33,130 bases of DNA from Bacteroidota bacterium (GTDB taxonomy: Bacteria > Bacteroidota > Bacteroidia > Bacteroidales > F082): assembly GCA_024280235.1 (NCBI GenBank), contig JAJRQN010000106.1:1-33130 (forward strand), read 5' to 3'. The translations under genes and the position numbers were made by a program. The notes beneath the pieces were generated by a model. The model had not been told where the DNA came from, searched no databases, and saw only the letters and a list, made by a program, of their open reading frames with translations. Every line of letters begins with the position of its first letter. The stretch's first letter is position 1. This document shows positions 27,254 through 33,130 of the stretch, one piece after another.

Positions 27254-29197
27254 TTATTGAAGCTGTTTCAACTTTTCACTCAGCACCGACAAGTCCATAT
27301 TGCCGAGTGCCGTTTTTCGCAACCGGCCCATTACCCAGTTGTGTTCTTTTGTTTTATCAGGATGAATTTTCCCTTCTGTGAATTTGGCCAACAGAATGGG
27401 AACACGCGCCAAAATTTCCTTTTCGGAATGCCGCTTGAATCCGATGGCTGTAAGCACGGAATCAAATTCCATCTTGGGATAAGCCACAATCGTTGGCAAC
27501 ATGCTTTCTGCCAGCTGATGATGCAGTCTGTTTTCTTTAAGAAATGAAAACAGCGGAGACAAAATCTTGAACGGAAAATTTTTTCTGTTACTGTAATGAT
27601 GCAAGGCAAATTTCAGCTTCTCGCCAAAAAAAATACCGAGATAAAGCGGAGAGATGTCGGTTTCTTTTGTGATTTTTTGCATCATTGGAAAAAGATTCTT
27701 TGAAAACAGGAAGGCATAAACATCTTCGGGTACATTCCACTTTTTCAGAGTTTTGTAACGCAGAATCATCTCTTCCGGCAGGCTTTTTCCGATATCCTCA
27801 ATGTATTTATCATCGAGAGGAATGGGCGCCGAATCGGTATCGGGATACATACGGTTGGCACCGGGAAGTACGCGCTCAAAAATGGTCGTCCCATCCGGAA
27901 GTGATTTGCGGGTTTCTTTGGGAACGCCTTCGAAAGCCATGCGACAACGTTCTTCGATAGTTTCCAGCGCAGTGGGAATATCTTCCTGTGCTCCCCATAT
28001 CACTATCCAGCCATCTTTTTCCTCCGGTTGAAGCTTCTGAATAATTTTTTCCCGATCTTTTTTCCCGGGCAATGGTTTCAGCTCCTCACTATGAATCATG
28101 TTGGGTTGCTCAAGACATGCTATCACTTTCAGTCTTCCCGAAAGTTCGTCGGCAAAGAGGCTGCCCGGCTGAATAAAATGCGACAGAATTCCCTGAAACT
28201 CAGGCAACCTGATAGCAAGTACCTTTTCTGCTTTTTTCAACGGAGTATAACGCAACATACCTGTAACATCCGCATAAAACATCTTCCATGAAGAAGCTTT
28301 TATCCGTTTGTTCAATATTTTTTTGATACGCAGCAATGCCCATTGCCGGAAAACCTCATTATGTGTAAGTTCGGGAATCCATTTGGTGTGGGCAACGCCT
28401 TTTATCTCGACACGTGTTCCGCCTTTGCAGCTTACATTCACGTCTTGCCGTGCAGCTCCCATACCGGTGCGCACTTTGCCGGTGCTGCGGTTCAAAAAAC
28501 GGATGTAGTTGCAGGCCTCGCACACCTCTTCCGGGTTGACACAATCGGGATAAGTTACCGTTTCGATGAGTGGCATGCCCAACCGGTCAGTTTTGTAAAT
28601 TCTTTTATGTCCGATGTCGGAAATTTCGCGACAGGCATCCTCTTCAATACTCAGTTGGATCAGCCGCACCTTTTTGTGAGGCAACTCCAGTTCTCCTTCG
28701 ATGCCCACAATAGCCGTTCGCTGAAAACCCGTGGGAATGCTACCGTCGAGATATTGCTTGCGGGTGATGTGTACCTCGCCCACAATGTTCATCTTGCAAA
28801 GCATGGAAATCTCCAACGCCTGTGCCAGTGCTTCACGGTTCATCGGAAACGGCGGTGTATCATCAATTTCATAAGTGCAGGCATTTTCGTTGTTGATGCG
28901 ATAGGTAATCTCTTTGCGGGTTTTAAATTCCATGAGTGCCGTGCCATCGTACTCGCCGAGTTCACTCAACGTGGGTCGCATATGCCGGACAATTTCTGCA
29001 TTAAAATCGTCATCATCGTTGTAAATCCCTGCCGGACAATGACAAAACAGCTTTTCCTGCGTCAGCAATTGCTGGTGTACTTCCAATCCGGACATAAATC
29101 CAAGTCGGTCATAAGTTTCCTGCGTTGCTTCTTTGCGGGGAAGGTAGCCGGTTTTGTGGCGGCTTTCTTCAAAATTCTTTTGGGGAGAAAAGGACAT
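27254..29197 (-). CDS. gatE: Glutamyl-tRNA(Gln) amidotransferase subunit E (archaeal-type GatE)
   Basis: 647 aa; GLEVHQQLLTQEKLFCHCPAGI; YEIDDTPPFPMNREALAQALEISMLCKMNI; DGSIPTGFQRTAIVGIEGEL; EEDACREI; RLGMPLIETVTYPD; RTGMGAARQDVNVSCKGGTRVEIKGV; C-terminal FTEGKIHPDKTKEHNWVMGRLRK. Followed by gatD. Confidence 0.94.
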   Translation of the reverse strand: MSFSPQKNFEESRHKTGYLPRKEATQETYDRLGFMSGLEVHQQLLTQEKLFCHCPAGIYNDDDDFNAEIVRHMRPTLSELGEYDGTALMEFKTRKEITYRINNENACTYEIDDTPPFPMNREALAQALEISMLCKMNIVGEVHITRKQYLDGSIPTGFQRTAIVGIEGELELPHKKVRLIQLSIEEDACREISDIGHKRIYKTDRLGMPLIETVTYPDCVNPEEVCEACNYIRFLNRSTGKVRTGMGAARQDVNVSCKGGTRVEIKGVAHTKWIPELTHNEVFRQWALLRIKKILNKRIKASSWKMFYADVTGMLRYTPLKKAEKVLAIRLPEFQGILSHFIQPGSLFADELSGRLKVIACLEQPNMIHSEELKPLPGKKDREKIIQKLQPEEKDGWIVIWGAQEDIPTALETIEERCRMAFEGVPKETRKSLPDGTTIFERVLPGANRMYPDTDSAPIPLDDKYIEDIGKSLPEEMILRYKTLKKWNVPEDVYAFLFSKNLFPMMQKITKETDISPLYLGIFFGEKLKFALHHYSNRKNFPFKILSPLFSFLKENRLHHQLAESMLPTIVAYPKMEFDSVLTAIGFKRHSEKEILARVPILLAKFTEGKIHPDKTKEHNWVMGRLRKTALGNMDLSVLSEKLKQLQ

Positions 29198-29219
29198 ACA
29201 GGTTCATTTTTTGGATTTC

Positions 29220-29250
29220 CAAAATTAAGAAAAGTTAGTGTCAGTACAAC
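29220..29250 (-). promoter_or_regulatory. Candidate promoter for gatE-gatD (GTTG-N19-TAATTTTG)
   Basis: CAAAATTA at 29220..29227 on + strand; CAAC at 29247..29250, one mismatch to CAAA/TTTG. Confidence 0.4.
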
Positions 29251-29280
29251 CGAAATACCGGAAAAGGGAAAAAGGAAGTG

Positions 29281-29298
29281 TCCAAGCGTCCGCTTGGA
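29281..29298. repeat. 18-bp near-perfect palindrome TCCAAGCGTCCGCTTGGA (REP-like or terminator for sir2)
   Basis: TCCAAGCG-TC-CGCTTGGA; intergenic, 5 nt beyond the sir2 stop, followed by a pyrimidine-rich tract on the - strand. Confidence 0.6.
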
Positions 29299-29303
29299 CC
29301 ATG

Positions 29304-30077
29304 TTATATATTGAACCCATCTCCGTTTTTATGGCAGGAGAGCAGGCGGCAAAGTTGTTTCATGCCGTCCACGGCACCAATGTTAAGGAAGATGTCGGTG
29401 TAGTGGTCGGTAAACGGGGATGGTTTCAGGTTGATTTCGATAATGATAGCTCCCTGTTCTTTAGCCAGTTGTGGTATGGTATTAGCCGGATAAACTTCAG
29501 CTCGTGTTCCAATGACAAGCAACACATCGGCTTTCTTTACCTCATCAAAAGCTTTTCTTTTGACAACAGGGGAAAGTTTCTCATTAAAAAAGACAAAATC
29601 GGGTTTCAATACGCCGCGACACACAAAACAGGTGGGGGGCAGGTAATTCAAATCGGCATAAGTGTAATCATATTCGGTAGAACATTTGGTGCAAACCAGC
29701 CGCCGGTAAGTGCCATGCAACTCAATTACCTTTTGGCATCCGGCTTCCTGATGCAAATGGTCAATATTTTGGGTAATAATGGACCGGATAACACCTTGTT
29801 GTCCCATAACCGACAAGATATGATGTGCCAGATTGGGTTTTACATCGGTGAGTGGTTCGTAAAAAATCTTTTTGATAATTTCCCAGGTAAGTCCGGGCTT
29901 TTTATGAAAAAAGTCGATGTTGAAATAGTTTGGATCCACCTCTTTCCAGATACCACCTTCACCACGAAATGTTGGTAGTCCGCTTTCTGCTGAAATGCCC
30001 GCACCTGTAAAAACAACAGTGTATTTTGCCTGACGTATGGCTTCGGCTGCTTCCCTGATATTCTTCGTTATTTTCAA
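29304..30077 (-). CDS. Sir2-family NAD-dependent protein deacylase
   Basis: 257 aa; VVFTGAGISAESGLPTFRGEGGIW; ITQNIDHLHQEAG; ELHGTYRRLVCTKCSTEYDY...CFVCRGVLKPDFVFFNE (zinc Cys motif); VIGTRAEVYPAN. Confidence 0.95.
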   Translation of the reverse strand: MKITKNIREAAEAIRQAKYTVVFTGAGISAESGLPTFRGEGGIWKEVDPNYFNIDFFHKKPGLTWEIIKKIFYEPLTDVKPNLAHHILSVMGQQGVIRSIITQNIDHLHQEAGCQKVIELHGTYRRLVCTKCSTEYDYTYADLNYLPPTCFVCRGVLKPDFVFFNEKLSPVVKRKAFDEVKKADVLLVIGTRAEVYPANTIPQLAKEQGAIIIEINLKPSPFTDHYTDIFLNIGAVDGMKQLCRLLSCHKNGDGFNI

Positions 30078-30324
30078 TCCGGTCTCATTTTAAAATCCTA
30101 AATCCAAGGTAATAAACACAGCCTTTTTCAAGGAGAGAAAAGAATTTCCACTTTTGAACCCTTTGGAATCGGATTTGTATTTTATCCTTTGTCTTAAAAA
30201 GTTGAATTATGAATCACTTATGACAAACAAAAGTACACAATTTCAATTATCCCCTAAAATTCCACAGATAAAATTTAAATGGGTAGATTCAACTATCAAA
30301 TGCGACTTTATGATATGGAATATT

Positions 30325-30332
30325 TACCTTTG
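30325..30332 (+). promoter_or_regulatory. Candidate -7 element (TACCTTTG) for pyruvate kinase
   Basis: TAnnTTTG match 14 nt upstream of the ATG at 30347. No well-spaced -33. Confidence 0.35.
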
Positions 30333-30346
30333 CAAAAAATTTAACA

Positions 30347-31750
30347 ATGGGACGTAAGGTAAAGATAGTAGCCACGTTGGGGCCGGTGAGTGATAATCGG
30401 GAAAGCGTTTATAAACTGATAAAAGCCGGAGTGAATGTTTTTAGGTTGAATTTCTCGTACGGGACGCATGAAAGTCATTTAAAAAGTTTTCAACTCATCA
30501 GGCAATGTGCTTCAGAGCTGGGAAGAGAAGTTGCTGTAATGCAGGATATCTGTGGCCCGAAAATTCGCATCAGGGGAATGGAAGACATTCGTGAGGTGAA
30601 TAAAGGTGATAAGCTCATCATGGCAAAAACAGCGAAAGATGAAGCCTTTTCCATCACCTATCCCCACATTATCGACCAGCTGGAGGAAGGTGATGAGGTC
30701 TATTTTGCCGATGGAACCGTCAAATCGAAAGTGGAAAAAAAATTAGCTAATACGCTGATTCTACGGGCTATGACCAGCGGCCAGCTGCGCGAAGGAAAAG
30801 GTGTCAACATTCCCAAATCAGGAATAAAAATGTCCGCGCTGACCGAAAAAGACAAAGCTGACCTGAAATTTGGCGCCCAAATTGGTATCGACATTGTTGC
30901 CGTTTCGTTTGTGGAAACAGCAAATGACATTCTCGAAGCCAGAAAAATTCTTACCGACAATGGCTCCGATGCCTGGATTATTGCTAAAATAGAACGGAAA
31001 TCTGCTATGAAAAATCTGGATGAAATTCTGGCTGTTACCGATGGTATCATGGTCGCCCGCGGTGATCTGGGTGTGGAAGCAGGTATTTATTCCGTTCCGG
31101 GCTTGCAAAAAGAGATGATTCGGAAAGCCAACGAACGGGCACTGCCTGTCATCACCGCTACTCAAATGCTGACCTCCATGTTGCATTCCGCGTCTCCCAC
31201 ACGTGCTGAGATTTCCGACATTGCCAACGCCGTTTATGACGGGACAGATGCAGTGATGCTTTCAGACGAGACAGCTGTAGGTGCTTTTCCGATAGAGGCC
31301 GTGGAAGTAATGGTACAAACCCTGATGGAAACACAGGCTCATCTGCCGAAAATAAAAAAGATAAAACCCGATAAGACGGAAGGATTTGCACATGCTGCTG
31401 CGGAAATATCCGGGGATGTACCTTGCAAGGCTATTGTTTCGTTTACCACTTCAGGATATACCGCCCGGCAAATTGCCAAATTCAGGCCACGGAAGCCATT
31501 GTATGCCGTTACGTTTGACGAAAAAATCAGCCATCGTCTCGCGCTTGTCTGGGGTGTGGAAAAGATTTTTTCTATCAAGCTGGACATTAGCGAAAACCAC
31601 ATGATTTACCGGTTTTTGCAAAAAGTAAACAAAGAAGAACAATACATTATTACTATGGGCTCGCATTCCGGCGTAAAAGGAAGTACTAATATGGTGCGCC
31701 TGCTTGACGAAGCTGCAAGAAGAAAGATTTTTGATCGTTTTGAGAAATAA
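30347..31750 (+). CDS. pyk: Pyruvate kinase
   Basis: 467 aa; KIVATLGPVSDN; AGVNVFRLNFSYGTHESH; DICGPKIRI; IIAKIERKSAMKNLDEIL; GIMVARGDLGVE; ITATQMLTSMLHSASPTRAEISDIANAVYDGTDAVMLSDETAVGAFPIEAVEVM. Confidence 0.96.
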   Translation: MGRKVKIVATLGPVSDNRESVYKLIKAGVNVFRLNFSYGTHESHLKSFQLIRQCASELGREVAVMQDICGPKIRIRGMEDIREVNKGDKLIMAKTAKDEAFSITYPHIIDQLEEGDEVYFADGTVKSKVEKKLANTLILRAMTSGQLREGKGVNIPKSGIKMSALTEKDKADLKFGAQIGIDIVAVSFVETANDILEARKILTDNGSDAWIIAKIERKSAMKNLDEILAVTDGIMVARGDLGVEAGIYSVPGLQKEMIRKANERALPVITATQMLTSMLHSASPTRAEISDIANAVYDGTDAVMLSDETAVGAFPIEAVEVMVQTLMETQAHLPKIKKIKPDKTEGFAHAAAEISGDVPCKAIVSFTTSGYTARQIAKFRPRKPLYAVTFDEKISHRLALVWGVEKIFSIKLDISENHMIYRFLQKVNKEEQYIITMGSHSGVKGSTNMVRLLDEAARRKIFDRFEK

Positions 31751-31811
31751 GACAGGCTATTCCTGTAATCAAAGCAGCGCAGGAAACCAACTGTAAACCC
31801 GTGGCTTTTTA

Positions 31812-31819
31812 TACCTTTG
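31812..31819 (+). promoter_or_regulatory. Candidate -7 element (TACCTTTG) just upstream of tilS
   Basis: TAnnTTTG match ending 4 nt before the ATG at 31824. No well-spaced -33. Confidence 0.35.
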
Positions 31820-31823
31820 CGCC

Positions 31824-33130
31824 ATGATTGAGGCTTTCAGGCAACATATTGAACAACACAATCTTTGTCGGCTGGATGAAAATATTCTTGTGGCGGTAAG
31901 CGGTGGTGTAGATTCGGTGGTAATGTTACATTTGTTACATTGTGCCGGATATAACCTTTCCATTGCCCATTGTAATTTCCAGCTCCGGGGCAAAGAATCA
32001 GATGGTGACGAAAATCTTGTCAGAAATAGGGCAACACAATATGGGATTCCTGTTTTTGTGAAACGCTGCGACACCCGTGCGTTTGCCGAAAAAGAAAAAA
32101 TCAGTATTGAACTGGCAGCCCGCCAACTTCGTTACGACTGGTTTGCCGAAATCATGGAAAAACATCATTTTCAAAAGTTGGCCATTGGTCATAACAAAGA
32201 TGATGATGCGGAGACTTTTTTTATTAAACTTTTGCGCGGTGCCGGTCCGGATGGATTGAAAGGCATTCTGCCCCGACGCGAAAACATTATCCGTCCTTTG
32301 TTGTTTGCTTCGCGCAAAGAGATTATGATTTATGCCAAAGAACATCAACTCTTGTTTCGGGAAGATTCGTCCAATGCTTCGGACGATTACCTCCGCAACC
32401 GTATTCGTCATCATCTGCTCCCTTTTTATGAAAAAGAATTTCCGGGCGCAACGAAGGCACTGATCGAAAGCCTGAAGAAATTGAAAATCACCGAAATCAT
32501 CTTTCACCAACTGCTTGAAGAAAAAAAAAACCTGCTTTTCATCCGAACGGAAAATAACATAAGGATAGACAAAACCGCTATTCAACATCTGAAGCCAAAA
32601 GTCGACTGGCTTTACCTTCTTTTGAAAGAGTTCGGATTTAACCACAGCACCATTGGTGAGCTCTGCCATACGTTGGAAATTTCAGGTACCGGACAGTTGT
32701 TTTATTCGGAAAACTACGCGTTACTCAACGACAGTAACCAGCTCATTATCAGAAAGAATACTACTTCTTCCCAAAAGGAATTTATCATAAAAGACTTGGG
32801 TAAGCCATTAACAGAACCGGTTCATTTAAATTTTGAAACTATCCCAAACCACCCTGATTTTACTTTTTCTCCGGATAAAACCGTGGCATGGTTTGATGCG
32901 GACAAACTTTTGTTGCCATTAAAACTGCGACACTGGCGTCAGGGCGACCGGTTTATTCCATTCGGTATGAATGGTAGTAAGCTGCTGAGCGATTTTTTCT
33001 CAGATGAAAAAATTGACCGCTTTGTGCGGGAAGAGCTGTGGCTGCTGTTTTCCGGCAATGAAATTATTTGGGTTACAGGCTATCGCGCTTCCAATCGTTT
33101 TCGGGTAACCGGCAAGACAAAAAATATATT
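31824..33130 (+). CDS. tilS: tRNA(Ile)-lysidine synthase, 3' truncated by window end
   Basis: Manual translation: MIEAFRQHIEQHNLCRLDENILVAVSGGVDSVVMLHLLHCAGYNLSIAHCNFQLRGKESDGDENLVRN...LAIGHNKDDDAETFFIKLLRGAGPDGLKGI...REDSSNASDDYLRNRIRHHLLPF. Open at position 33130, so absent from the ORF track. Confidence 0.93.
   Translation, partial: MIEAFRQHIEQHNLCRLDENILVAVSGGVDSVVMLHLLHCAGYNLSIAHCNFQLRGKESDGDENLVRNRATQYGIPVFVKRCDTRAFAEKEKISIELAARQLRYDWFAEIMEKHHFQKLAIGHNKDDDAETFFIKLLRGAGPDGLKGILPRRENIIRPLLFASRKEIMIYAKEHQLLFREDSSNASDDYLRNRIRHHLLPFYEKEFPGATKALIESLKKLKITEIIFHQLLEEKKNLLFIRTENNIRIDKTAIQHLKPKVDWLYLLLKEFGFNHSTIGELCHTLEISGTGQLFYSENYALLNDSNQLIIRKNTTSSQKEFIIKDLGKPLTEPVHLNFETIPNHPDFTFSPDKTVAWFDADKLLLPLKLRHWRQGDRFIPFGMNGSKLLSDFFSDEKIDRFVREELWLLFSGNEIIWVTGYRASNRFRVTGKTKNI

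Noticed and set aside
28343-29314. 323 aa + strand ORF antisense to gatE
   Set aside because: Fully overlaps the strongly supported gatE reading frame; composition and lack of recognisable motifs fit a shadow ORF.
29238-29978. 246 aa + strand ORF antisense to sir2
   Set aside because: Shadow of the Sir2 gene with no recognisable domain.
31998-32669. 223 aa - strand ORF antisense to tilS
   Set aside because: The + strand encodes clear TilS motifs; the antisense ORF shows none.
1-33130. CRISPR array, rRNA, integrase, transposase or prophage
   Set aside because: No regularly spaced repeats, rRNA signatures, or recombinase/transposase motifs were seen in the translated ORFs.

Overview
This 33 kb window looks like a Bacteroidota chromosomal segment: A+T-rich intergenic regions, TAnnTTTG-type -7 elements and few Shine-Dalgarno sequences. 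It is mostly dense, operon-like coding sequence. In order it carries: thiol peroxidase; an MFS transporter overlapping a glutamate decarboxylase; a YncE-like beta-propeller lipoprotein; mannose-1-phosphate guanylyltransferase; a SprT-like protein; two GT4 glycosyltransferases; an LptF/LptG-type permease; an ExbB-hypothetical-ExbD-ExbD cluster; tRNA-Ser(GGA); type I asparaginase; TatD; XseB and XseA; a GT4/GH130 cluster; two alpha/beta-hydrolase-like genes; a DUF975-like membrane protein; an AAA/ATPase_2-like ATPase; archaeal-type GatD and GatE; a Sir2 deacylase; pyruvate kinase; and a tilS gene truncated by the window end. The most notable observations are (1) a full-length GatD+GatE pair, the tRNA-dependent amidotransferase classically described as archaeal, in a bacterial context; (2) an in-frame TAA at codon 13 of a GT4 fusion protein, inside its conserved N-terminal PPR-x-CGIATFT motif; (3) a GT4-GH130-GT4/GH130 cluster that could make and recycle a beta-mannoside polymer; (4) an inverted/direct-repeat array over a consensus promoter for the ATPase gene; and (5) REP-like palindromes. 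All calls are by eye from the translations, with no database search.
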